DNA of 64,000 nucleotides, taken from Stratiolaelaps scimitus (lineage: Eukaryota > Arthropoda > Arachnida > Mesostigmata > Laelapidae). The stretch lies in assembly GCA_019614645.1 (NCBI GenBank), contig JABWDB010000008.1, positions 3,596,001 through 3,660,000 of the forward strand, given 5' to 3'. A model generated the notes under the pieces. The model worked only from the letters and a program-made list of their open reading frames with translations, was not told the DNA's origin and made no database searches. Numbering within the stretch: the stretch's first letter is position 1; every line of letters begins with the position of its first letter. A program made the translations under genes and the position numbers. Of the stretch, positions 11,401 through 21,047 are shown in pieces.

Positions 11401-14400
11401 TGAAGTGGCTTGCTGGATACCTCATCGATTTTAATTGCTGGAAAATTTTGAAATGATTATTAGATAATAATATAGATAGATCGATTAGATACTTTTAAAC
11501 GTTGCCCTGCTGTCTCAATTACGATTTTGTTCATTGGCCAAGATGTATGGTGGCACCGACGATTAGGAGCATTGGCTCCTCCGATCATTACTACCATTAT
11601 TACAATTAAAGAAAATAGCTCAATCAACCTCAGAGTGACAGCAGAGCCAGTCAGGCGATAACTCAACGCGATGGAAAACTTATCAACAAGAGAAACAATG
11701 CCCCCGTGGCTGAATCCAATCTCAGCGAAGATACGCGCGATATAATCTTCACAACTATACTAACAATCAGTAAATTCATCTTCATAGTAGGGGTTAGCAT
11801 GTCCCCGACATTTGGCCTCTTCATAGTTTTCGAACACTACTTGAAATATTACTTTTGCTCCTAAGCGCATAATAGCTACAACGCTATCGACTAATTAACT
11901 TGCCCCCAGACGCGATGGCATGTAGCTTCTTTAGTTCGTGTGGGTCTTGAGGAAGTTCGCGGCGCTCTGGGGCCGATGCCACAAATAGCAAGGGCGAGGT
12001 TCCAAGATAGCAAAGACGCAAAGTGGAATTATCGCCCAGGAGAACAATCGCACCCTATTGAGAGAGAATACCAGTCGGGAGAAAATCATAGTAACATTTC
12101 GTATATTTATAGCAATATGTGGTAGTCGGTCTGCTAACTATTCTAGAAACTAGCTAACTATGTGTACAGCGATTGGTCTGCGGCGTTTAAAGCAGTCAAA
12201 ATCTTGCATGGTTTGAACATCGTAATGTCTGTAGATTGTAGTGATTAATTTCAAAGCTTTCTGCAATAAAGTATATAGATTCTATTGTATTATACTCCTG
12301 TTCGAAGATCGTGGCTATATGAATTTACTTAGCCGATCCAAAACGGGACGACAAAGACACTGCCAAAAAAGGAATTATCGGAGTGACCTTTGTCAATGGA
12401 TAAGGTAAAGTAAAACATTTTGGTTACCTTAACAATTGCCTATTACGAAATTAATAGTGATGGGAAAGCCTTCGCTCTAGGTTATGTATCCCGGTATCAC
12501 CAACTTCCAACTCGCGTACCTCGGCGCAGCACAGCTCTTACTAAAGATCATTTTTTATACTGCGTGAAAATAAATGAAATGAAATTTAATAATATGCATT
12601 GATATCCGTTTATTATATGTATATATATATAAGTGCTAGATTTAGTGTGTATAAGCAAACCTTGCTAATGACTACGTAACGCATTGCTTGTTGACTTAGT
12701 GTTCCGTGGTGTCACATCTCACAAAATGAACTGTTCGATTTTAGCAGACCACCAAAGATAGGGAACTGTGTGGATTACAATCTGTCCTTGAATTGTGCCG
12801 ACGATTTTCAATATAAGCACTCCCGTAATATTCAGTTGGGGAGAACGGTGTAGCTAAACCACAAACTGATTTCGTTGGAACACAGTGACCGAATGACATG
12901 GCCGAAATAAAACCCTAAACATGTTGTGTATTGAAAAACGTATATAAAGCCGAGCAGGTAGACCATGCATCGTTTTAGTCCAGCATTGTAAACCGTGGTA
13001 CAAAGCAGAAGGGCTCACAGCAATGAGATCAGCTAGGCTCTCAAATGATTTAATGTACCATCAGTTGGTATTGTCTGGCATAAGCAAACAGGGTCTCGAA
13101 TTGAATCATCTGTTTTGTGCTCACCTTAAGAAAGCTCAGGTCTGCCCGCAAAATTGCGATTACTCCGGGTGTGTCATCCACTTGCGCTGCCCATCGCAAC
13201 GATGTCTTCTCGTAAACAAGAACAGTATTGTTCTGGGAAACGACCATTGTCCACAAGAAGGGATCCTTTGGATCTGAAGAAATAACGCAGCAGAAATAGC
13301 GGACTAGTTCGAGCTTCTATTATTATTAATATTGTAGAATGGCGTTGCCAGTATCAGCAACGACTTTTTGTTCGCCTCATTCACATTGTAATCATTTAAT
13401 TGCTATTATCCATATTATAATTGAATTATTCTCGCCTTTCCGATAAGTAAGCTCATGTGAACAAGCGCAGTTGCCACTGTGGTACAATGACACGAAGAAC
13501 GGTTTGCATCTTTGCATTACACTGCGAGATAACAATAGCTTTAAGCATATATAGCACAGGATAGCCCAATACGGTATAGCCCTGCCCCTGATTCCCTACA
13601 GTACTAACCGTACAGAGCATTTGGAGCAAGCTACTTCTGTGGTATCAGCGAGTGATTTTCGTCGCTAGATATCACATCCTTATTGGACGACTTGCCTCTT
13701 GAAGGCCTCGGCCTGACAACCTGCCCTCAACTGCTCCTCGAATTATTCTATATTTTAGGATGCACAACCATAATCAATATCCGACATTGGATAAAATGAC
13801 CTTACCTCGCTGGTAGACGTGAAAGCATCGGGGGTTAAAATCGAATCGTTTCGTGTAGACCAGTTCGGCGTTGCTTTTTAGAACAAACATCGTCTGTTCC
13901 CCTAGAGTCAACAATGATAAAAAGCACCCGGTATCACCAACGTTAGGCTTTTGTAAACGATACATTGTAAATAGGAAATTTGACATTAAATTGAGCTATT
14001 GTAGATTATTGTGTTGATATAAATATGATTATTAGTGTTATAATCATTGACTGTATATTTTTACTTCCATTTGATTATATATATGTATATATGCTTATAA
14101 TATTTCAACAATTTTGTTGTAATTTTTGCATATTTATCCAAAAAATAGAGTGATCTGAATTCGAATGTGACACGGTAGGTCCGGTCCTGGTGATTATGCA
14201 ATATGAACAGTCCTTCCACCGACTGGGACTACATGCAAAGCAAGAAGCACTGCACGCCGATAGAAAATCATATCTTGGGATTCAGCACGCTAAACAACAG
14301 CCTGCAACAGCTCCATAGTATCCGGTCAGGCGAGGTCTTGTGAATTGAACACACGATGTGTGTGTGTGTGTATATGGACATATGTGATGATTCAACGCGC

Positions 14401-17400
14401 AACGTCTCCCAAGGGGGTGTAGCTTTTCTTCTTCAAGGCTCTCACATTATAATGCTGAGTTTGCCATAGCTCGGCTCTGCACCAGTGCAGAGTCGTGAAG
14501 ATGCATGATGTATAAAACACATGTAAGAATAACAATAGCAATAAACGTCACTGACAAATCTGCAGATACAAGAAAGCGAACAGCAATTGATTGCTGTGAC
14601 TGGCGCCACATTTTTAGATGTGAAAACTGTTCCTACAACTTGCCTAATGCGAATATAAGTTGTTCGTGAAGGCCCTGAACTACTCGAATGTCCGAGATCA
14701 TCTCTCCTAAAGTGAGACTCCATTCGCTCTGAAATAAACAGGTTTCTCGTTTTTTTGTTATTTAATTCCATTTGTTCTATGATTGTCTATTTCTGTAATA
14801 ATGGTATTTAATAAAAACAAAAAAAGAATAACAATAATAATAATAAGGATAGTGTTTTATTAATGTAGAATCGCTATTGAACTACCTCGAATCCTAATGA
14901 AAAATGTCCGTTCCGATTGGCCTGAATATCATAACTTGCATATCTAGCTAATTAAGCAAATCTGTATTTTGCTTAGCTATTGACATTTCGGTAAATACAT
15001 TGACTAAACTGAATCAAACCGTAACACTACTGATTACCGTAACCCTCTTCCCCCGAACTCCGTGTTGTGCATCGTTGTCAAGTGTCGCTGAGGCGAGGAC
15101 CTGTGGCCAAATGTAATTATGAGTTAGTATTTACGTGAATGATTTTTTTTATCCTCACTCGATTTTGATTTACCACTTGTTGTTCAATTGTAGCTAATCA
15201 TTTCCCAACGTGTCGATTATTAACTGCACAAACTCCCTTCTTAAAAAAACACGTGATTTCAGTACTACGATAAGATCTAGCTGGTAACAATGAGGCTGTC
15301 AGATATTCCTCGTCGGTCAGGCGGCCGGCTAGGTGGTAGCCATCATGCTGAGGTTAAAATTGACATTTCGCACTGTCGGCTTGTCACGCACAGTTGTCAC
15401 CCACCTGATATCGAAACGTCTCAAGGACGAGGCTTGAGGTGACTGTCACGAACGAGTCCGTCTGCTCGATATAGGCCAAAGGACCCGGCAGAAGGGCTCC
15501 AGGCAATGGTCGGTCAAACGCATGCGATTCACGATCGAACATGCTCAGCACCCCGTCGACACTTTGTACGCAGATGAGGTCAGCAGCTGTCAGTCGATTT
15601 CAGCGTAAAACAAATTAGCAACATGGCAGTGCATGTCTTAACGCTACAATTTTCGACTCAAGTCCATTGTCTCTCTACCGATACAATGGTTATAATATCA
15701 ATTCCTGCGAATTCTAAGCTACATCCTCTACAAGCAGTTTTCCATTGTATTCTGCTTTATTCACATTCTGAAAATATCAACCGGAATAATTGTAGCCCAT
15801 GAACGTGACAAAAATAGTTCGGAAATGAAACCGGAACAGAACCGGAAAATGCCTTACTGATATAACAATTCCATAAAAAAATGAAGACATATTATATTAT
15901 ACTATATTGTCTATTTATGTGCTACAAAGCTGTGCCACTTGTTGCATTCTGCTATTAAACTCTCTCTCTCTCTCTCTCTTTCTTGCCACCGGTTCTGAGA
16001 AGGTCTCAACCGAAATTACATAGTTTTCGTCCATATGTCAGGCGTATGCGTCCAGATGCGCTCCACTGAACGAAGCCGAAGGGGCGGTGCGCAGTTCCCC
16101 TGCCAGAGGAAATGATGCATTGCCGTTCTAGGCATAGCCGGCTGGCTGGGTAACTAGCTGGACGTGGCATACCCCGCTGTGGCGGATCTGCCAAGAGGAG
16201 GCAAAGCTCCCCCTGGTCCCTTTTGGACCCTCGTTCACCTTTTGGTAAATCCACTCCTACAGCTATCTTTTGACCAACTGACTATCTATCCACCTGCATG
16301 TTCTCTTCACTTCCCAAGAAGAAGTATAAAAATGTAAATACACATTAGGTACGCACTTGGCCTTACTATGCGATCTTCTGTCGCTCGTTCGTATATATAT
16401 ATATATATATATATATGAAAATAAACGAATGTATGTCTAGGCAATATGTATATATATGCACTTCGAAAATATTTATGCATGCCCGAAGCTACCCACGGCT
16501 TCCCGCGGGCTGAAGAACGTTGACAAGATGACGAATTTCCCCTGATGTCAAGTTTCTTCGTAGAAGAAATATGAGGAACGACTAGATCTATCATATGCAC
16601 TAAGAGTGCGGGCCGGCCGGAGAATACCCGGCTTCATTTTAACGATGTTGGCAACAACAAGCCTTAGCGTATCACTTGAAACGGTTTAAAGCTTTAGAAC
16701 ACAACGTATTACGAAATTTGAGTAATTGTATCAATCAAGGAAAAACGAAAATGACCTAGCAAGCGCTTAATGAACCAGTGTGAGCGCAAGCATTCGGCTT
16801 TTATCAGGCGTTCGCAATGGCAACCGGCGGACCAGGTCTCTCAGGCTTGCATTCTCAGAAGGAAAGTGTCAGATTTATGTTTCAAGAGAAGAAATGATTT
16901 GAAGAGATATAGACAGTAAATAACTGACATATATAGACAGTAAACAATTTGAAGATATATAGACAGCAAAAGAGTCCCTTGATGAGTTGAAGGGACTCAT
17001 GAATAATTGGCATGGCAATAGGAAGCACCGGCTGCTCGATGACAATGCTAGGGCACATCGTGGCAATGAAATTTCTTGTTGGCTCAATCTTGTTGGCCTT
17101 AGTGCATACCTAGCCGTCAGAAGGCTGCCAGAACTCTGGGACCAGTGTATAAATAAAAGAGGTGCATACCTCAAACTCACACTAAAAAATCTTTGTTTTA
17201 ACTCACTTAGTTTAGCCTATATTTGAAATTTATATGTGTCTCATTTTCTAGAAGTCTAGCATTTTAATAGTTGGGAGCTTAACGCCGCCGAGGCGCGGCG
17301 TTTCAGCTCGCAGCCTCATCATCATTGGGCCCTTGTACGTCCCGCGTCCGCAAGCCCATACACGGCGTATCGAAGAAGCAGGTGTGGCTTAACTTGCTGA

Positions 17401-20400
17401 ACGTAGAACCCATACCTCATTCGTAATTCATAGTATTTTTGATAAGAAATGAGTTTCATACATCTAACATTGCAGTTTTCACTGTGCAAGCTGAAACGAA
17501 TCACCGAGAACCAGCCTCACTTTTGGCTCCTCCGAAGGGTCCCTTAGTGAGCAGGTAACTGCAACGCTCAAGTTTGTGCTCGTACAACGGCTCTATGGTG
17601 GCTTCGAGTTGGCTGCTGCCTCCCATCGCGTTGGCTGAACCACAAGCAAGGCCATTTTCCGGGCATGGAACGAAGCAGAGTGAAATTAAAATATATTGTA
17701 TAAACTCAACTATATATATATATATATATATATATAATTACGATATCTACCAAGCATGTCATATCATGAGCTATGGTTTTAAGAGAACGTTACTTCAAAG
17801 CTTTATCACTTTTTTCTAGCTCCGGTAATCAGCATCGGCAGCATCTATTTGTATTTTGATATTATTTGAATCCTTGCATACTTTGAACGTTATTCACGTG
17901 GTATATTATTAGTAGTTATCGACAAAAACGTATTGAAAACGTCTGCTTTCATAGGCCCACCTCGAATAGCGACGACTGCCAGCTTTCGTGGATGCAATAC
18001 GCAGGCGACTAGTTCAGTTGAATTGGACAGGAACTTGCCGAACTCAACCTAGATAATGACCCCAGTAGGAGATCCTTCATATTAGTATTCGATTTAATGC
18101 CAGTGGATGACTGTGTGCCAATATCATCAGGCTAAACAGGTGCCTTTCTTTTTTCTTTGAGAGGAGGAGATTAGCTAATGCAGATGCCTTAGATGTTACA
18201 AAGCACACAAAGCTGCACAAAAGTTAAAAAGGTTATAACCCATTGATGCCATTGCTTCATTGTCAAGAGGGGAAGAGAAAGAGACAGAGAGAGAGAATGA
18301 GTGGAGTTTTCACTAGGTGAAGTGCCATAATTGAATAGTCCTCATTTAATGGTATGGCTGCCGTCTTGAGAACCACTGCGGTCCAACGACTCTTCTCAAC
18401 GCAACAATTATTGAGATTCGGGTGAGTTTTAGATCAGGGTCATCTGCTCTTCTATTCTATGAAAGCATAGGGCGATATTCCATATATAAAGGATAGATCA
18501 TTATATACTCCTATTTTGAATACGCGCATGTAGGGAGTCCGAGCGGTATCGTTTGCCTGAATTCCCCTGGAATACGACGTGCCTAACCTGCAGTATCGCC
18601 TGCTCTAGTTGTTGCTCGACAAGTAGATGTTCCGCACGGTATCCGACCAGTCCCTCAATGTGGTATATACGCAGCAGACCCGAGAGGTTACCTGTTATCA
18701 GACAGTCTAATGATGCAGAAACGTCGAATAGCACAGATAGTTAGACCCAAAATAAACCACGAATGCATAGATAAACAATAAAGAAAATAAAAAAATCAGT
18801 GACTAAACGAACATGCCCTTCAAACACCAGTCTCTGTGCTAGTGAATGTACTAGACATGATTAACGCTTGTGAGCAATTTTACATCAATAATAATAATAA
18901 TTGTATCTATTGACAAGCAAGATGGCATCTGCAAGGTCAAGATCGCGTCATTTCGCTTGCACCCTACGGGACTGAAGCCGGGATCTCCCCGGTTCCAAGT
19001 TACCGCTGTTGCCCCGGAACCAGTCCGCTCCAAAATAGATTCGTTTACTAAATATCTATAGGCATATTGCTTTCAACCTTCTATCAGTGGATTCGACCGC
19101 CTCTCTGAGGGCAACAGGACCATTCGGCAGTCAAGGTGGTTTTCGTAAAATTCGCAAATTGACACATCACTGCTTCGAATATTGTCTCGTCTTCCTCCTA
19201 ATCAGCATTCTTCCCCAGTGCGTACGAAATTTCCATCGCTTCTGCTAGTGATTTCCGGCACACAGCTGAGCTCGACCTTCATCTTTTTCAAGACGATCGG
19301 CGATGTATTTAGTGAGGTACTTCCTTTATTCGAGTTTGACAAAGGCGAATTTCTCTCATTGCCACCACCCCCTGTGCTCGTCCATGGCCCAACCAATTAT
19401 GCAGTCGGTGACACCGCAAAAAGAAAGCAGAAGAAGAAGAAGAAGATCCTATCGCCTCTCTCAATTCAGCCCGTTGCGGCGAATATCCAAGGGTGCGCGA
19501 TTAAATGATGCGAGCTGCTGGAATCGATGACCGAAGTTTTTACTTCCCACCGCTTCCATCTGGAAAATGCTGTGAAGGCTTTCTCCAGCCGTCACGGTTA
19601 CGTGCGTCCGTTCCGAGTCTTCAATCGACTACCATAACATGAAATGTTACTGCGATCAAATGTTCAATCAGCATCCATGTTTGCAGCGTCTTCTTTGGAG
19701 CTAGGACAGCATCACATGGCCTATTAACACAGTACACACAAGGCTGTCTGTACGAGAACGAACGATATCTTCCCATTTTCCGACGGGTCTGCGACCAACT
19801 GCGACGAGGTCGAGCGTCCGACGAAATACCGCCTCACAGAAATCAACGCAATCGTTGGACCGGCAGCTTTGAACTGTTCAAAATTAAATTGACGGAGGGA
19901 ACATCAGGTGCTGTCTGGAATAAAACCTTCGCTCAATAAGAACACCCCTCATAGCAGTGCGCTGAAGGTGTTCTCAGACAGTCAATGATTGAACTGAGGC
20001 AGAATCACTCGTCTGAATAGGGCACCGTGCCGAGGCGAGTCTCGCGGAGCGGCCACGGCGAATTCAACACAGCGCCGAGCAAATATCGGGCGAAGAAAAA
20101 TCGAAGGGCTGTCGACGATCCCAACGACTCTTGGCGCAGAACTCATTTTCTCCGCATTGTACAATAATACATTGTAATTGAACAGAATGGAACGCCAGTG
20201 GTGCTGAGAATGGACTGACTTCTAGTCGAAGCCGAGGACGGCCACACCGGGAAATCGTCGTAGACAGAGGATATTTGTTTGCTTTTTTGTTTGCTTTTTG
20301 CCGGCAATCGTCACACCGCGAGGTGGAGGGCAACTGAGAGTGAAACGCTTGTTTGCAGGCATTTCATATAAAGCACGATACGACCCTCAATCATCATTGG

Positions 20401-21047
20401 CCAGTGTTGAGTGTGCACTGGTGCTAGGATTGCCGGTAGATTTCACCTGGCTGCCTATGTCTGTACAGCTTTCTGCTTGCTAATTGTGGTTACTATTTTT
20501 ATGTATCCGATTACTGCAAAACATAACCATCACATGTTGTTGCCGTTAAGAGGTGTCATCGTTCGCGGGGGGTGCCTTATGTCAGACTGGTATAATACGA
20601 TATTATTGTTATGTAGCGAGCAAGTTTAACCAGTTTGTTATGTAAACCTTGAGGCTTTGGGCGGTATCCTATCAATAAGCATCCGCGAGCACTGGAGCTC
20701 GAGATGCCTGACTCACTAGGGTTATAGATGTCTTCGGGACTGACCTTCTCATTCGGAATCATTTGTCAGAACGACACTGTTCATTTTGTTTTTACAGAAA
20801 TTCCCGTCCGTTGCCATGACTCGATTATTAATTACCTCATCATGCGGCACTGAGCGATCACTTTGTTGGACAGATCATATTTACTACCGGTGTTATAAGG
20901 AGATCTTGATTTCGCATGACGTATTCCAAGTGGATAACACTAACCAAGACCGTCGATGAGCTGATAGCATACCGCGCTGCCTCCGGAGAACTCCTCGTCA
21001 TCCGAGCCTCGGGCTTCCCAGAAGTCGCGCACTTTGAACAACGACAT
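8137..21047 (-). CDS. BBS9: BBS9 / PTHB1, BBSome subunit (17 exons)
   Basis: This gene encodes a Bardet-Biedl syndrome 9 (parathyroid hormone-responsive B1) homologue, a core subunit of the BBSome coat that moves membrane proteins in cilia. Coding exons in transcript order are 21047-20945, 18706-18588, 18048-17961, 17634-17521, 15586-15405, 15100-15038, 14728-14644, 13901-13806, 13273-13125, 12054-11904, 11437-11367, 11154-10909, 10653-10422, 9901-9765, 9545-9393, 9104-8922 and 8460-8137. All junction phases agree, giving 2496 nt and 831 residues against about 887 for human PTHB1. The start MSLFKVRDFWEARG matches the family N-terminus. Exons 1-10 form the beta-propeller (LICVQSVDGVL, LLPGPLAY, CYLGTSP), exons 11-13 the GAE/platform region, and exons 14-17 the helical C-terminus. 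Introns 7 and 10 are GC-AG. Similarity was judged by eye from memory of the family, not by a search. Confidence 0.93.
8922..9104 (-). CDS. BBS9: BBS9 exon 16
   Basis: The acceptor is ATACAG and the donor GAG|GTAAGA. It encodes a helical segment (LLRTADEGVRVQSGLPL ... LIENLLYCQEEDPFSE) in the position of human VIALADAVEENQGNL ... AAFLPLQEDT. Confidence 0.88.
9393..9545 (-). CDS. BBS9: BBS9 exon 15
   Basis: The acceptor is AATTCAG and the donor GAT|GTGAGT. It encodes the coiled segment YRAVEKRLLAKTKDKTPTPF then NNLDKLLE, nearly identical to FRAIQRRLLARFKDKTPAPL-QHLDTLLD. Confidence 0.95.
9765..9901 (-). CDS. BBS9: BBS9 exon 14
   Basis: The acceptor is GCTATAG and the donor CAG|GTAAGA. It encodes DIYSSLALIVSECSKRVRKA and then TLDDYLQSIADHIQ, equivalent to the human LILRLQEYF ... 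PLQEYFELIDHHFELR. Confidence 0.9.
10022..10100. repeat. 21-bp minisatellite in BBS9 intron 13
   Basis: A 21-bp unit (AAATCAACCAAATCAAAACCT) is repeated about 3.5-4 times nearly perfectly, flanked by more degenerate CTAAATCAAC-like copies on both sides. Confidence 0.9.
10422..10653 (-). CDS. BBS9: BBS9 exon 13
   Basis: The acceptor is GTTAAG and the donor CAAG|GTAAGC. It encodes MDLPLELVVRVQPSPPKNAK then YKVTIDSSL, and later NKYRIQ, matching FRLPLKLICLPGQPSKTASH-KITID and RYRIQ. Confidence 0.93.
10909..11154 (-). CDS. BBS9: BBS9 exon 12
   Basis: The acceptor is TTTCAG and the donor AAG|GTAGGT. It encodes 82 residues of GAE/platform sequence: QTVQVTLEPPANCAALEARV, NPLEFNLASCEAK, and DFTPADLRLRVTAIYRHPKF, equivalent to SYTPSELEGNAVVSYSRP in human. 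Confidence 0.9.
11367..11437 (-). CDS. BBS9: BBS9 exon 11
   Basis: A 71-nt exon with acceptor TTCCAG and donor CAG|GTATCG. It encodes IKIDEVSSKPLQLNLALGGL then QMQ and opens the GAE-like region. Phase fits both neighbours. Its own similarity is weaker than that of the flanking exons. Confidence 0.78.
11904..12054 (-). CDS. BBS9: BBS9 exon 10, followed by a second GC donor
   Basis: The acceptor is TCAATAG. It encodes GAIVLLGDNSTLRLCYLGTS then PLLF and a charged helix ending ELKKLHAI, matching GVIVTLSDDGHLQCSYLGTDP. The frame-compatible donor is GGGG|GCAAGT at 11903-11902. The nearby GT (AA|GTTAAT) would give a stop in exon 11. Confidence 0.88.
13125..13273 (-). CDS. BBS9: BBS9 exon 9
   Basis: The acceptor is TCTTCAG and the donor AAG|GTGAGC. 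It encodes NNTVLVYEKTSLRWAAQVDD then TPGVIAIL, matching NNMLHIYQDVTLKWATQLP in the human protein. Confidence 0.92.
13806..13901 (-). CDS. BBS9: BBS9 exon 8
   Basis: The acceptor is CTCTAG and the donor CGAG|GTAAGG. It encodes EQTMFVLKSNAELVYTKRFD then FNPRCFHVY, the mite-like counterpart of ERNFFCLKDNGQIRF ... LDYSPSCF. Confidence 0.92.
14644..14728 (-). CDS. BBS9: BBS9 exon 7, followed by a GC donor
   Basis: The acceptor is TTTCAG. It encodes SEWSLTLGEMISDIRVVQGL then HEQLIFAL, matching VDWTLNIGEQALDI ... VFVLGE. The only donor that keeps the frame and phase is TTAG|GCAAGT, a consensus GC donor at 14643-14642. Confidence 0.88.
15038..15100 (-). CDS. BBS9: BBS9 exon 6 (short)
   Basis: A 63-nt exon with acceptor CCACAG and donor ACG|GTAATC. 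It encodes VLASATLDNDAQHG and VRGKRVT, spanning the variable linker that in human follows YQVLAFATDAD. Confidence 0.8.
15405..15586 (-). CDS. BBS9: BBS9 exon 5
   Basis: The acceptor is GACAG and the donor CAG|GTGGGT. It contains the best-conserved propeller motifs: DLICVQSVDGVLSMFDRES, then LPGALLPGPLAY and TDSFVTVTSS, close to the human sequence. Confidence 0.93.
15959..15980. repeat. (CT)n microsatellite in BBS9 intron 4
   Basis: About 11 CT dinucleotides between exons 5 and 4. The surrounding 15587-17520 intron also carries a mariner fragment and (TA)n at 16392-16416. Confidence 0.85.
16890..17245 (+). mobile_element. Internally deleted mariner-like element (copy 1)
   Basis: The frame at 16987-17185 resembles part of a Tc1/mariner transposase: LMNNWHGNRKHR, then LLDDNARAHRGNE (the second catalytic Asp region, DNARAH) and a C-terminal VRRLPELWDQCINKRGAYL as in mariner tails. 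Compared with the copy at 52085-52900, the stretch between the 'AAGATATATxGxCAGCAAAAGAG' region and 'TTGAAGGGACTCATG' is missing. It therefore looks like an internal deletion derivative that has lost the first catalytic Asp. It sits in BBS9 intron 4, opposite in strand to the gene. Terminal repeats were not identified. Confidence 0.75.
17521..17634 (-). CDS. BBS9: BBS9 exon 4
   Basis: The acceptor is GTTCAG and the donor AAAA|GTGAGG. It encodes IEPLYEHKLERCSYLLTKGP followed by FGGAK, matching the family's LMYEHNLQR ... YGSFGGVKG. Confidence 0.9.
17961..18048 (-). CDS. BBS9: BBS9 exon 3
   Basis: The acceptor is TCTAG and the donor CGAG|GTGGGC. It encodes VEFGKFLSNSTELVACVLHP followed by RKLAVVAIR, which aligns residue for residue with the human VEVGKF ... 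LHSRKLCVYSV stretch. Confidence 0.9.
18253..18610. repeat. Duplicated segment, BBS9 intron 2/exon 2 copy
   Basis: This segment matches 25830-26172 in the same orientation with roughly 85-90% identity by eye over about 350 bp. Shared runs include GAACCACTGCGGTCCAACGA and CCTAACCTGCAGTATCGCCT. It includes the end of BBS9 exon 2, so this copy is the functional one. Confidence 0.88.
18588..18706 (-). CDS. BBS9: BBS9 exon 2
   Basis: The acceptor is CATTAG and the donor CTGCAG|GTTAGG. It encodes first-blade propeller sequence (CLITGNLSGLLRIYH ... LEQAILQ), matching the family pattern IIVGSFMGYLRIF ... DPVLQ. The last about 23 nt of this exon and the adjoining intron are duplicated at 25830-26172. 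Confidence 0.9.
18707..20944. other. BBS9 intron 1 (2.2 kb)
   Basis: The longest BBS9 intron. Apart from an (ATA)n tract near 18890 and an AAG-rich tract near 19430, I see no structured feature. Several short open frames on both strands have no family features. Confidence 0.6.
20945..21047 (-). CDS. BBS9: BBS9 exon 1 (start codon)
   Basis: ATG at 21047-21045 opens MSLFKVRDFWEARGSDDEEF, equivalent to the family start MSLFKARDWW. The donor is CTTG|GTTAGT. The exon ends one base into a codon, which exon 2 completes as Asp. Residues 1-34. Confidence 0.9.

Noticed and set aside
12725..12862. Minus-strand stretch reading ITGVLILKIVGTIQGQIVIH after a TTTAG acceptor, resembling the BBS9 GVIVTLSDDG block
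   Set aside because: The exon at 11904-12054 (GAIVLLGDNSTLRLCYLGTS) is a far better match in the correct order and phase, so this is chance similarity inside intron 9.
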